From contig NZ_CZRP01000012.1 of assembly GCF_001458115.1 (NCBI RefSeq), positions 372,001 to 436,000 of the forward strand: 64,000 bases of DNA, given 5' to 3'. The stretch is from Gracilibacillus massiliensis (lineage in GTDB: Bacteria; Bacillota; Bacilli; Bacillales; Amphibacillaceae). Shown here one piece after another: positions 16,893-25,860 of this stretch. The notes beneath the pieces were generated by a model, which was not told where the DNA came from, made no database searches, and was given only the letters and a program-made list of their open reading frames with translations. The stretch's first letter is position 1. Each line of letters opens with the position of its first letter. A program made the translations under genes and the position numbers.

Positions 16893-17747
16893 ATGAAAGA
16901 TATTGGATTAGTGTTAGAAGGTGGGGGAAGTAGAGGGGTTTACACGGCAGGTGTGCTGCGTTATTTAATGGAACAGGATCTGTATTTCCCCTATGTAATT
17001 GGTGTTTCTGCAGGTGCCTGTAATGGATCCTCTTATATATCCAAGCAAATCGATCGCAATCGGATTACAACCATCGATTATGTTGATCACCCTGAATATT
17101 TATCATTTCGAAATTGGCTGAAGAAGCGTCAATTATTTGGAATGGATTTTATATTTGATAAACTGCCAAATCAGTTAGTGCCATTTGATTATCAAAGCTT
17201 TAACGATGCACCAGAGGAATTTGTTGTAGGGGTAACCGATTGTAATACGGGTGAACCTTTGTTTTATCGTAAGTCCGAACATGCTGAAGATATGCTCACT
17301 TTACTAAGGGCTTCGAGCTCGTTGCCTTTAGTCGCACCAGTTGTTGAATATGACCAACGACCACTGATGGATGGCGGAATCTCTGCACCTATTCCAATTC
17401 ATCAGTCCATAAAAGATGGCAATCATAAAAATGTAGTGATATTAACTAGAAACAGAGGTTATTATAAAAAACCTCAATCATTCAGTTGGTATATTAGCAA
17501 AAAATATCAACAATACCCTGGTTTACTCAGCGCATTAAAAAGACGTCATCAGCAATATAATGAAACAATCAATTATTTATTTGAAGAAGAACAAAAGGGT
17601 AACATCTTTATCATCTGTCCCACTGAAAAATTATCGGTCGGACGAATTGAGAAGAATAAAAAGAAACTGACTTCCTTGTACAATAAAGGTTATCAAGATA
17701 CCAAGTACTTAGAGCAATCATTAAAAGAATTTTGCAACACGAAATGA
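16893..17747 (+). CDS. Patatin-like phospholipase
   Basis: The 284-residue protein is a single patatin domain. The oxyanion loop LEGGGSRGVYTAG (about 8-20), nucleophile elbow GVSAG (Ser39) and the catalytic Asp of MDGGISAP (Asp160) form the Ser-Asp dyad of this lipid acyl hydrolase family. The bacterial group (YjjU/RssA-like) is cytoplasmic or peripheral, and its substrate is generally unknown. A GAGGGG site precedes the ATG. The downstream HAD gene starts 11 bp after its stop, so the two are likely co-transcribed. Confidence 0.85.
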   Translation: MKDIGLVLEGGGSRGVYTAGVLRYLMEQDLYFPYVIGVSAGACNGSSYISKQIDRNRITTIDYVDHPEYLSFRNWLKKRQLFGMDFIFDKLPNQLVPFDYQSFNDAPEEFVVGVTDCNTGEPLFYRKSEHAEDMLTLLRASSSLPLVAPVVEYDQRPLMDGGISAPIPIHQSIKDGNHKNVVILTRNRGYYKKPQSFSWYISKKYQQYPGLLSALKRRHQQYNETINYLFEEEQKGNIFIICPTEKLSVGRIEKNKKKLTSLYNKGYQDTKYLEQSLKEFCNTK

Positions 17748-17758
17748 GGTTTTTACAC

Positions 17759-18463
17759 ATGAAGACGATTATTTTTGATGTTGATGATACCTTGTATGAT
17801 CAGGCAATATCTTTTTATCGTACCTTTAAGAAATTAGTGAATGAAAATCGTACATATGAAGAACTCGATGCCATCTATCGGTTGAGCAGAAAATATAGTG
17901 AACAATTATTTGATCAGAGTGAAAAAGGTGAAATTACTGTATTTGATTGGCAAACCGGCAGATTTATCAAAGCACTAGACGATTTTAATATATCTATTAG
18001 TTCTAATACGGCGGCTGAATTTCACGAAGCATACAAAGAAGAGCAAGCGAGAATTACACTTTTTCCAGAAATAAAAGAACTATTATCAATTTTAAAACAG
18101 CAAGATAAACAACTGGCGGTTCTCACGAATGGTGAAGAACAACATCAAACGATGAAAATCAAACAATTAGAATTAGCCAAATGGATCCCAAATGAAAATA
18201 TTTTTATCTCTGGTTCTCATGGAATTGCAAAGCCTAATAGAGAAATCTTCGACATCGTCAAAGACAAATTAGATTGTGATCCAGCTGAGACTGTTTATGT
18301 TGGTGATTCGTTTGAAAAAGATATCATAGGTGCGAAAAAAGCAGGATGGCAAGCAATTTGGATGAATCATCGTAAACGTGAAATTCCTAACAATAGTGAA
18401 TTTTATCCTGATATCGAATTACAACATGCGAAAGATCTATTGTCTTATTTTACAGGTCATTAA
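17759..18463 (+). CDS. HAD-family hydrolase (YjjG-like)
   Basis: The 234-residue haloacid-dehalogenase-type phosphatase has all four motifs: Asp7-x-Asp9 in FDVDDTLYD, the Thr/Ser motif in LTNGEE, Lys in IAKPNREIF and the acidic pair in VGDSFEKDIIGAKKAG. The helical cap lies between motifs 1 and 2 (about 15-90), subclass C1. Relatives are nucleotidases or broad phosphatases; the substrate here is not evident. ATG 17759 is chosen because the protein then begins MKTIIFDVDD as in the family; the frame is open further upstream only through the patatin gene end. Confidence 0.85.
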   Translation: MKTIIFDVDDTLYDQAISFYRTFKKLVNENRTYEELDAIYRLSRKYSEQLFDQSEKGEITVFDWQTGRFIKALDDFNISISSNTAAEFHEAYKEEQARITLFPEIKELLSILKQQDKQLAVLTNGEEQHQTMKIKQLELAKWIPNENIFISGSHGIAKPNREIFDIVKDKLDCDPAETVYVGDSFEKDIIGAKKAGWQAIWMNHRKREIPNNSEFYPDIELQHAKDLLSYFTGH

Positions 18464-18479
18464 TTTTAAGGCGGTGGAA

Positions 18480-18761
18480 ATGGTGGTAGATAATTTTAAA
18501 GAGTTTAATAGTTTTAAAAAATGGACAGCTCAAGACGGCACTCCTGAAAATAAAATATCTATTTTTATTTTTGTAATTGGTTGGGCTTTATTTAGTATTA
18601 GTATTTTACTCGGTATATTTATCATTATAGATAGCGTCGATTTTATAGCATTGCTACCATTTGCGGTGACAGCATTAATAGCTGGAATTGTATTAATAGG
18701 TATCGCTGAAATAATCAAGTTGTTGACTAGTATTATCGATCAATTAAAAAAGAAAAGCTGA
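18480..18761 (+). CDS. Small two-helix membrane protein
   Basis: This 93-residue protein begins at ATG 18480 after AAGGCGGTGG, 16 bp beyond the HAD gene. Two hydrophobic segments (about 27-50 and 56-82) are separated by a short Asp-containing turn. A charged N-terminus (VVDNFKEFNSFKKWTAQDG) and a Lys-rich C-terminus suggest both ends are cytoplasmic. No family recognised. Spacing suggests it belongs to the patatin-HAD transcript. Confidence 0.6.
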   Translation: MVVDNFKEFNSFKKWTAQDGTPENKISIFIFVIGWALFSISILLGIFIIIDSVDFIALLPFAVTALIAGIVLIGIAEIIKLLTSIIDQLKKKS

Positions 18762-18794
18762 TTGATTTATTCCATTTTGAAAGGTGCGGTGAAC

Positions 18795-18935
18795 ATGGAA
18801 GAAAAAGTAGGACAGTGTGCGGAATGTAATCAAACTGTCTATTGTATTGCAGGGTTCTTAGACGGGTTTTATCATGAGGGTAAATTATTATGCGAAACTT
18901 GTTACAAACAAAGGTTAAATATTCGTGAATACTGA
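18795..18935 (+). CDS. 46-residue CxxC zinc-ribbon-like protein
   Basis: A short ORF with the AAGGTG ribosome site encodes a 46-residue protein with Cys pairs CAEC (Cys8, Cys11) and CETC (about Cys34, Cys37), plus a lone Cys17 and a His in between. The paired CxxC arrangement predicts a single zinc ribbon. It lies 33 bp after the small membrane protein and 40 bp before the flavoenzyme gene, so it may share their transcript. Function unknown. Confidence 0.6.
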   Translation: MEEKVGQCAECNQTVYCIAGFLDGFYHEGKLLCETCYKQRLNIREY

Positions 18936-18975
18936 TATGCCTGACAGGGTATAACAACCTTAGGAGGGGAATCAG

Positions 18976-20304
18976 ATGAGATATGTTATTATCGGTGGCG
19001 TTGCAGCTGGTATGAGTGCGGCAATGGAGATTGTTCGAACAGATGAGGAAGCCAAAGTGACGGTTTTAGAGCGTGGAAAAGATTATTCTTATGGTCAGTG
19101 CGGACTTCCATACATTATTAACGGTATTGTACCATCTACAAAAGACGTGATTGCACGAACTGTGAGTACGTTTCGAGAGAAGTATGGTATTGATGCCAAA
19201 ACATACACAAAGGTGACAGATATAGATCCTGATAAACAAGTAGTGAATGGCATGCAAACCGAAACAAATCAAGCCTTTCAACTTTCGTATGATCGTTTAC
19301 TGATTGCTTCTGGTGCAGATCCAGTAGTGCCCAATTGGCATGGCATCGATTTAAAAGGAATTCATACATTAAAAACATTAGTAGATACAGATCATTTAAA
19401 ACACGATTTATCAGATAATATTAAAAATGTAACTGTAATTGGTGGAGGTTATATTGGTTTAGAAATGGCGGAAAGCTTTCAAACATTAGGAAAAAACGTG
19501 ACCCTGATTCAACGTGGCGATCAATTGGCGAACATATTTGATACTGATATGTCAAAATTAATAGAAGAAGAGGCTGTTCGGCATAACATTAATCTTATTT
19601 TAGGTGAAGAAGTAACAGGTTTTTCTGGCAAGGAAAGAGTGGAGACTGTTGAAACAGATAAAGGCTCTCACCAAACAGATCTCGTTTTGTTAAGTATCGG
19701 TGTTAAACCGAATACGGAATTTCTAAAAGAAACAGGCATTCATATCAATGGACAAGGCGCTATACATGTAAATGCATATATGGAAACATCGATTCCAAAT
19801 ATTTATGCTGCCGGTGATTGTGCGACACATTATCATATTGTCAAACAATTAGACGATCATATCCCGTTAGGCACCACTTCAAATAAACAAGGGCGAATTG
19901 CTGGTGCAAATATGGCTGGACATCCATTAACATTCAAAGGAATCGTCGGCACTTCAATTATTAAGTTTTTTGATTTAACACTAGGTAGAACAGGGATAAC
20001 TGAAAAAGAAGCCAAGAAATTAAAGCTTCCATATGATGTGGAAACAACGACAGCATCTGATCATGCCGGCTATTATCCAGGGAATGAAGAACTTACGATA
20101 AAGTTACTTTATAACAAAGAAACGAATCTATTATTGGGAGGACAAATTATTGGCAAAGAGGGCGTAGATAAACGAATCGATGTGTTAGCAACCGCCTTAT
20201 ACAATAAAATGACAGTTGCGCAATTGACAGACCTAGACCTTGCCTATGCTCCACCGTACAATGGCGTATGGGATCCAATTCAAAAAATGGCAAGAAAAAT
20301 ATAA
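18976..20304 (+). CDS. cdr: CoA-disulfide reductase-like FAD/NAD(P)-dependent oxidoreductase
   Basis: This 442-residue flavoprotein belongs to the single-cysteine disulfide reductase group (CoA-disulfide reductase, NADH oxidase). The FAD-binding motif IIGGVAAGMSAAMEI opens the protein. The redox Cys42 sits in SYGQCGLPYII, as in staphylococcal Cdr (Cys43). The NAD(P)H site is VTVIGGGYIGLEMAE, and YAAGDCATH is the second FAD contact. A C-terminal dimerisation domain with the conserved YAPPYNGVWDP is present. No rhodanese or OsmC domain is attached. Likely role: keeping CoA-SH reduced. NADH oxidase or polysulfide reductase activity cannot be excluded. Confidence 0.8.
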   Translation: MRYVIIGGVAAGMSAAMEIVRTDEEAKVTVLERGKDYSYGQCGLPYIINGIVPSTKDVIARTVSTFREKYGIDAKTYTKVTDIDPDKQVVNGMQTETNQAFQLSYDRLLIASGADPVVPNWHGIDLKGIHTLKTLVDTDHLKHDLSDNIKNVTVIGGGYIGLEMAESFQTLGKNVTLIQRGDQLANIFDTDMSKLIEEEAVRHNINLILGEEVTGFSGKERVETVETDKGSHQTDLVLLSIGVKPNTEFLKETGIHINGQGAIHVNAYMETSIPNIYAAGDCATHYHIVKQLDDHIPLGTTSNKQGRIAGANMAGHPLTFKGIVGTSIIKFFDLTLGRTGITEKEAKKLKLPYDVETTTASDHAGYYPGNEELTIKLLYNKETNLLLGGQIIGKEGVDKRIDVLATALYNKMTVAQLTDLDLAYAPPYNGVWDPIQKMARKI

Positions 20305-20307
20305 AAT

Positions 20308-20405
20308 GAGACTTTATGCAGTGGGGGTTTTAGACTTCCTCTGCATAATAGCAAAACTTACCAGTAAGCGAGTGTCTGTTTGACTTACCAGAGACTTCAA
20401 TCAGA
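20308..20405. repeat. Structured repeat family E, copy 1
   Basis: TGAGACTT is followed by a stem TATGCAG/CTGCATA (20315-20321, 20341-20347), a G-run loop TGGGGGTTTT, and the tail AAAACTTACCAG. The other end carries GAGACTTCAATCAG. It shares layout with the segment at 57483-57535, where the stem sequence differs but pairs. It lies between convergent genes and may also act as a terminator. Confidence 0.55.
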
Positions 20406-20411
20406 GCTCAT

Positions 20412-21476
20412 CTAAGAAAGTGCTTCTTTAGCAATAGCTGCTAATTGAATTTTTTCCAAGGTATGACAATATTCTTTGGTAATATCCCCAATCACATCCA
20501 ATTTTTCTTTTTTTAAATAATTGACATCTTTCTCATGTGTGTACCAGTCCCCAGTTTCTGCTTTTTTCTGCTTTGAATTCGGCCATGCATCCATTAGGCT
20601 TGGACTGTATATCCGAGTAGAATTAGGTTTAATTGTACAACCTTCGAGATTTGCACTTGTTAATTTACCAGGAGTATCTTCCTTAATTGTATGAAATAAG
20701 TGTGGCCAAAAATCAGCTCTAGAGCCCGTGTGTCGTTGATAATTCGCCCATTCAAAAATCCGACTATATTGTTGCTGTTCAAATAGTAAGTAATATAAAC
20801 GTTTGCCAAGTTTAATCCGATCATCAAGGGATGCAAAATGGTTTACCGATTGGCCCATCAATTTTACTTCATGATCTTCCCTGTAGGGAAAAAGAATTTG
20901 ATTTAATTGCAGAAATTCTTGCATTTTAAATTCAGCCGATTTAAATATTTCTAATTGATAGTCATTATGTTGTATCACTCTTTTTTCAATATAGCTTTGT
21001 TCATTGATAATTAAGGCTGTAGAAAGTAGATGACGATCCTTCTTTTGGTAAAAGTAATTCCATACTACTTCCATAAAATAAGAGATATCCATCGCGGATA
21101 ATAGATGAAAGAGGTTCTGTCCGCTTCTCACACTTTCTTTGTATACAAGCAATTGCGGATAAGCATCCTGAAAGATCAACCAATTCCCTCGCTCCAAAAA
21201 GGCGAAAAAAAGCTCGGCATCTTCAGTGGTTAATATTTTGCCTAATAAACTACCTTTTAAATCTGTCATATTCCAACCAGCATTTCGTGAAACCATATGA
21301 GCTAAAAAAGCCCATTCAATTTCGGAAAACTGTTTATAAAAATCTAGATAGGCAGCCGTTCTCGAGAGATTGTTACGATTATGTTTCATCGTTTCTTGAA
21401 TAATTGTTTTAATAATATTTCGTTCATTTGTTGAATAAATGGGTTGCTTTGGTATTTGTTGAAGCATTTTTTTCAA
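20412..21476 (-). CDS. yppC: DUF2515 protein (YppC-like)
   Basis: The 354-residue protein matches YppC of B. subtilis (DUF2515), a largely helical soluble protein of unknown function. FYKQFSEIEWAFLAHMVSRN near residues 45-65 and NAGWNMTDLKG are typical. The annotated TTG start (21476) has a poor ribosome site. The frame continues upstream to a TAA without any ATG/GTG/TTG, but an ATT at 21513-21515 stands 8 bp after GAGGGGG and would add the plausible N-terminus IFDFLKRDPTLKK. The real start may therefore be that ATT. The divergent region 21477-21837 otherwise shows only AT-rich promoter-like sequence. Confidence 0.8.
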   Translation of the reverse strand: MKKMLQQIPKQPIYSTNERNIIKTIIQETMKHNRNNLSRTAAYLDFYKQFSEIEWAFLAHMVSRNAGWNMTDLKGSLLGKILTTEDAELFFAFLERGNWLIFQDAYPQLLVYKESVRSGQNLFHLLSAMDISYFMEVVWNYFYQKKDRHLLSTALIINEQSYIEKRVIQHNDYQLEIFKSAEFKMQEFLQLNQILFPYREDHEVKLMGQSVNHFASLDDRIKLGKRLYYLLFEQQQYSRIFEWANYQRHTGSRADFWPHLFHTIKEDTPGKLTSANLEGCTIKPNSTRIYSPSLMDAWPNSKQKKAETGDWYTHEKDVNYLKKEKLDVIGDITKEYCHTLEKIQLAAIAKEALS

Positions 21477-21837
21477 TTTCTTTAAGGTAGGGTCTCTTTT
21501 TAAAAAGTCGAAAATGGCAAATACCCCCTCTTGATGCTCTTACTAATATCAATGTATTTGATCAAGTTAATTCATATTCCTATTATGGTTTAGTGAACAA
21601 TGAAATATACGATGAAAATAGGCGATAACTTTGATGATTTTTCAAAAAAAGTAAACAAGATATATTTACATTATTAGTAGGACTATAGTATAATTTTCTA
21701 GAATTAACACGCTCGAATTTTGTGGTAATTAGTCGAAAAGTTTTAATGTGAAGGTAAAAAATGGTATAAATTTCTTGTCTCCTATTTAAACATCAGCATG
21801 TTAAAACAGCAAATGAAAGAAGGAATAGGTGATCTAA

Positions 21838-23028
21838 TTGAAAAGATATGGATTATTGGCCGGATTGTTTATTTTCATATTAAGTGCAGTTATCATCATG
21901 AATAATAGGTTTATGTTTGTAAGTGCTTCATTTTTAACTATTTTGCTATCGTTACTTTTCATTGTATGTGCGTTTTGGTTAGGATATAAGCTGAATCAAG
22001 CCTCTTTGAAAATATCAGCATTAGAGTCGAATGAAACGAAACAAGCGAATACAATAAATGACCTAACCAAACAAAATCAAGAATATCTGCAATTTTTTAA
22101 TTGTTTTGAAGGCGTTACATTATATATTTATAATGAAAAAGATAAAAAAACAAATATCTCCAATGGGGTGGAGAAATTATTTGGTTACACACAGAAAAAA
22201 TTTCAGTGCAGTACGGATATGTGGAAAGATCTTGTACATGAAGAGGATCGTAGCAAGGTGAAGAAATCTGAACAATTATTATTAACTGGAAAATCTATAG
22301 ATGTTAAATTTAGAATTGTGCATCCAACAGATGGCATAAAGTGGATTAGAAAAGTCTCCCAACCTGTAACCAATTCCGCGGGTGAGATTGATATCATTAA
22401 TGGTCAATTTATTGATATAACCGAACAAAAAAACTTAGAAAATCAACTGAGACATATGGCCTATTTTGACGACTTAACAGATTTACCAAATCGAAAAATG
22501 TTAGACCGTCACATTCACAAAGCTTTGGCAAGGTCGAAACGTCATCAGCACAGTTTTTCCTTAATGTTTGTCGATTTAGATGATTTCAAAGAAGTAAATG
22601 ATACGCTCGGTCATGACGCAGGGGATCGTTTGTTAAAAGAGGTTGTTGCACGCTTCAACCAAACCACTAGAGAAGAAGATCTTATCGCTCGAATCGGTGG
22701 TGATGAGTTTATCTTAGTGTTCGAAGAAACGAGTAGAGAAGAAATAGAAGATATTGCGCAAAGAATCATAGAGAATACTACGCGACCATATACTATTGAT
22801 GAAAACGAAGCGTCGGTATCTGTAAGTATTGGCATTAGTATGTATCCGGAGAATGGATCAGATAAAGAAGCGCTCATTCAAAACGCAGATAAGGCAATGT
22901 ATTTTGCGAAAAACAATGGAAAAAATAATTACAAGTTTTATACGCAAGATATGCAAGATATTACATTGAATGAAGAAAGTATTTTCGCAAAATGGTTCAA
23001 CAAAATCCAAAATACTTTTACATTGTGA
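21838..23028 (+). CDS. PAS-GGDEF diguanylate cyclase, membrane-bound
   Basis: This 396-residue enzyme is predicted to make c-di-GMP. Two N-terminal membrane segments (about 5-50) and a short coiled coil lead to a PAS domain (about 85-200, ending in the typical FIDITEQKNLE) and a GGDEF domain (about 215-375). The active-site motif RIGGDEF is intact (about residues 287-291). An inhibitory RxxD site (REED) lies at the expected distance upstream, so product inhibition is expected. It starts at TTG 21838 after AATAGGTGAT. The PAS domain implies a sensed signal, unknown. Confidence 0.88.
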   Translation: MKRYGLLAGLFIFILSAVIIMNNRFMFVSASFLTILLSLLFIVCAFWLGYKLNQASLKISALESNETKQANTINDLTKQNQEYLQFFNCFEGVTLYIYNEKDKKTNISNGVEKLFGYTQKKFQCSTDMWKDLVHEEDRSKVKKSEQLLLTGKSIDVKFRIVHPTDGIKWIRKVSQPVTNSAGEIDIINGQFIDITEQKNLENQLRHMAYFDDLTDLPNRKMLDRHIHKALARSKRHQHSFSLMFVDLDDFKEVNDTLGHDAGDRLLKEVVARFNQTTREEDLIARIGGDEFILVFEETSREEIEDIAQRIIENTTRPYTIDENEASVSVSIGISMYPENGSDKEALIQNADKAMYFAKNNGKNNYKFYTQDMQDITLNEESIFAKWFNKIQNTFTL

Positions 23029-23040
23029 GAATGGTTTTAA

Positions 23041-23076
23041 CCCCCTTCTGACTTTTATTAATATCATAGAAGGGGG
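23041..23076. terminator. Strong stem-loop between convergent genes
   Basis: CCCCCTTCT (23041-23049) pairs with AGAAGGGGG (23068-23076). It lies just after the diguanylate cyclase gene and before the end of the opposing gene. T-runs are weak on both sides, so it may act bidirectionally. Confidence 0.6.
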
Positions 23077-23118
23077 AGATGATAAAATGATGTGAAGTTA
23101 AAACTTCGCAGTATTTAT

Positions 23119-24186
23119 TTATATTGTCCATTGGTCTGAAATAATACCAGTAAGCTTCCATAACTCATTATCATTTTTCTCAAAAACAAGGTGTACGCTT
23201 TGCCAGTCCATCTTGGCATTTTCTTCCGTACCTTCTACATGATACTCAATGATTTTTGCGTTCGGAAACTGTTCCTTATGGTTGTTAATCGCATTGCCAT
23301 GTTGATTATATTGATTTACATATATTTCGTCTGGTTCTTGCAATTTTTCAACATTTAAGAATTCATTAAAATAGGCAAGAGGTGTCAATTCAATTGGTTT
23401 TCCAGAGCCATCGTAATTACCCCAATGATAGACTGTTTCATCTTCTTTAAGTTTTGCTATCTCCTCTTTTGTAAATACTTGGTGCTGATCCTTAACATGT
23501 ACATATGGTGAGAACAGAACACCTTTTTCCTTATGGGCATACACTGCTAGTGCTTCCATATCTCTTTTATTAATTACTTGTATTACTTCTTGTGCTAGTT
23601 GGTCTACATTGGGTTCAACAGCCTCTAATCTCTCGACTTCAACATTATCCAGAATCCATTTATCTTCAACCCATCTAACGTGGAATGTTTTTTCAATTTT
23701 ACCTCTCATCTGATTTTCCTGTTGTTGAATAACTTTATAGTGTTGCTTTGTTACTTTTTTAAACGTAAAGTCTGTATCTTGATCAAAGAAAACTGGAGAT
23801 TCCTTTGCGATAAAATAAACACCACGATCACGGTTTTCTAGATAATTTTCGATGATTTCATTCGCCTGTTTAGTTGACATTACTTCTGTTAAGAAGCCAC
23901 GAACTTCATTAATAGAGTTGTACGAGCTTAGAAAATTTTGTTCATTTGTATCATTAATTAACGATTCAAAAGCTTCACGGTAGCCGTTTAAAATTGCTAC
24001 TACTTTTTCTTCCGTGAGATCCTCAACTGAGTTGATATCGCCTGTGTTTTTATCTTCTTCGACTGTTTTCTCGTTGCTAGAAGCAGGATTGCTTGATTTT
24101 GTCTCGTCTTCCTGGTTAGTTAAGATCCAAACAATAGAGGCAACTCCAATGAGCAGAATCATTAATAAAAGGATAATTTTCTTCAT
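23119..24186 (-). CDS. Membrane-anchored hypothetical protein with acidic linker
   Basis: The product is 355 residues from ATG 24186, chosen because AGGAGG precedes it and it gives the signal-anchor MKKIILLLMILLIGVASIVW. An Asp/Glu/Ser/Asn-rich linker (about 25-55) follows, then two probably repeated extracytoplasmic domains: a helical stalk with an SH3/NTF2-like beta part ending KWILDNVEVERL (about 60-185), and a second ending in KLTGIISDQWTI. The two tails look alike, hinting at domain duplication. No lipobox. Function unknown; it may be a sporulation or envelope-stress factor, without evidence. Confidence 0.6.
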   Translation of the reverse strand: MKKIILLLMILLIGVASIVWILTNQEDETKSSNPASSNEKTVEEDKNTGDINSVEDLTEEKVVAILNGYREAFESLINDTNEQNFLSSYNSINEVRGFLTEVMSTKQANEIIENYLENRDRGVYFIAKESPVFFDQDTDFTFKKVTKQHYKVIQQQENQMRGKIEKTFHVRWVEDKWILDNVEVERLEAVEPNVDQLAQEVIQVINKRDMEALAVYAHKEKGVLFSPYVHVKDQHQVFTKEEIAKLKEDETVYHWGNYDGSGKPIELTPLAYFNEFLNVEKLQEPDEIYVNQYNQHGNAINNHKEQFPNAKIIEYHVEGTEENAKMDWQSVHLVFEKNDNELWKLTGIISDQWTI

Positions 24187-24351
24187 CCTATCTGCCTCCT
24201 TCATTGAGAGATAATGTGTTACTTCTAGCATAACAACTAAAATAGGAGATGTCACATTGGCATTTAATTTGAAAAATAAAGAAAATAATAACATTTTTAA
24301 TTGTATGTGATAGGATGATAGTAAAAGGTAATTCGAAAGAGGTAGTCTTAA

Positions 24352-25185
24352 ATGAAAAGGAGAAACAAGATGATGTTGTGGTTAGGGCTAATTAGTATAA
24401 TTTTATTCAGTATAATAGCTAAGAGTTATAATGACACAAATTTCGTGAAAATAGAGCGTCTTGATATTACGACAGATAAATTAGCAGAGAACCAGTCATT
24501 TACGATATTACAAATGACTGACTTACATAATAAGCAATTCAATAAAGGTAATCAAAGGTTGATCGATAAAATTCAATCTCTAGATCCAGATGTGATTGTA
24601 ATTACAGGGGATTTAATAGATCGAAAAACAGAAGATGTAGAAAATGCGTTGTCTTTTGTTGAGGAAATTGTTGAAATAAATCCCCATACCTATTTTGTAT
24701 CAGGAAACCATGAGTGGGGAAATCCCTTACGTGATGTTTTGTTTGAAGGTTTAGAAGAAAGAAAAGTAAGGTATTTAGATAATCAAAATACCAAGATAGA
24801 GTTTGGGTATATAAGCTTCCAACTTGCTGGAATAGGTGACCCTTCTACCAATCACGATTCTTTAGATTCAGCACTTGACGGGTTAGAGAAAAATGATTTT
24901 ACGGTGTTACTTTCACATGCTCCCGATGTCAAAGAGTTGTCATATCCAGCTCCAATTGATCTGACATTAAGTGGTCATACACATGGTGGCCAAATCCGCT
25001 TGCCGTTGGTCGGTGCTATCATTGCACCTGATCAAGGTTTATTTCCGAAGTATGATAAGGGGTTATATCTATTAAACGAAAAGCAACAGTTATATATTGA
25101 TAGTGGTTTAGGAACGAGCTTAATGGATGTACGCTTGTTTAATCAAAGCCAAATGACATTGATTACGGTAAAAGGTGAAGACTGA
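24352..25185 (+). CDS. Metallophosphoesterase (YkuE-like)
   Basis: The 277-residue protein has an N-terminal membrane anchor (about 7-25) and a calcineurin-type metallophosphoesterase domain. All metal motifs are visible: TDLHNKQF (Asp, His), TGDLIDRK (Asp), SGNHEWGN (Asn-His), LLSHAPD (His) and LSGHTHGGQIRLP (His-x-His). This pattern is that of the YkuE/YaeI group of membrane-bound phosphodiesterases, which may act on lipids or cell-wall intermediates. Its stop codon overlaps the start of the CPBP protease gene (TGATG), so translation is coupled. Confidence 0.87.
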   Translation: MKRRNKMMLWLGLISIILFSIIAKSYNDTNFVKIERLDITTDKLAENQSFTILQMTDLHNKQFNKGNQRLIDKIQSLDPDVIVITGDLIDRKTEDVENALSFVEEIVEINPHTYFVSGNHEWGNPLRDVLFEGLEERKVRYLDNQNTKIEFGYISFQLAGIGDPSTNHDSLDSALDGLEKNDFTVLLSHAPDVKELSYPAPIDLTLSGHTHGGQIRLPLVGAIIAPDQGLFPKYDKGLYLLNEKQQLYIDSGLGTSLMDVRLFNQSQMTLITVKGED

Positions 25186-25844
25186 TGAAGAAGTTAATGG
25201 TATTAGTAGTTGTGGCGTGCTTAATAATGGCAGGCGTAGAATTATTCTTTGTCCCAGATTATATCGTGAAATCGGTGATAAAATTAATCATCTTTCTCTT
25301 TATTCCGTTTATTTATATTCGATATTTTACAAATCTTTCTTTCAAGGATATATTCACTTTCCAAATGAAAAATTTGAAAGCTTCTAGCATGCTAGCAGTT
25401 AGCGTTTTTATATTCATTCTCTCCACCTACTTGTTGATCGGTGATTTTTTCGATTTATCCAATATTACCGTGATGTTAGAAGAGAATATTGGTGTTGATA
25501 AACGTAATTTTATTTTTGTTGCCATTTATATTGCACTTGTCAATTCCTTATTAGAAGAATTTTTCTTTAGAGGCTTTGCTTTTTTAGCATTATTAAAATT
25601 AACTACGAGAAAAGTAGCCTATCTATTTAGTGCAGGAATGTTTGCAATCTATCATATCGCAATGATGACTGATTGGTTCTCGATATCGTTGTTTTTATTG
25701 ATTTTAGTTAGTTTGTTCGTAGCCGGCCTGTTATTTAATCGACTTGATGAAAAAACAGATAGCATTTTACCATCTTGGTTGGTACATGTAAGTGCCAATC
25801 TCTCGATTAATCTAATTGGAATCATGCTTTTTGGAATAATTTAG
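25185..25844 (+). CDS. CPBP-family intramembrane metalloprotease
   Basis: This 219-residue polytopic protein has six or seven membrane segments and the Abi/CPBP signature: the EExxxR motif in LLEEFFFRGFAF (about 123-129), FAIYHIAM (His, about 157) and a later His in LVHVSANLS. These are the glutamate and histidine ligands of the Rce1-like protease fold. Substrates are unknown; relatives process peptides or confer bacteriocin self-protection. Its start overlaps the preceding phosphoesterase stop by one base. Confidence 0.85.
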   Translation: MKKLMVLVVVACLIMAGVELFFVPDYIVKSVIKLIIFLFIPFIYIRYFTNLSFKDIFTFQMKNLKASSMLAVSVFIFILSTYLLIGDFFDLSNITVMLEENIGVDKRNFIFVAIYIALVNSLLEEFFFRGFAFLALLKLTTRKVAYLFSAGMFAIYHIAMMTDWFSISLFLLILVSLFVAGLLFNRLDEKTDSILPSWLVHVSANLSINLIGIMLFGII

Positions 25845-25860
25845 ATTGAGGTGTCTTCAT

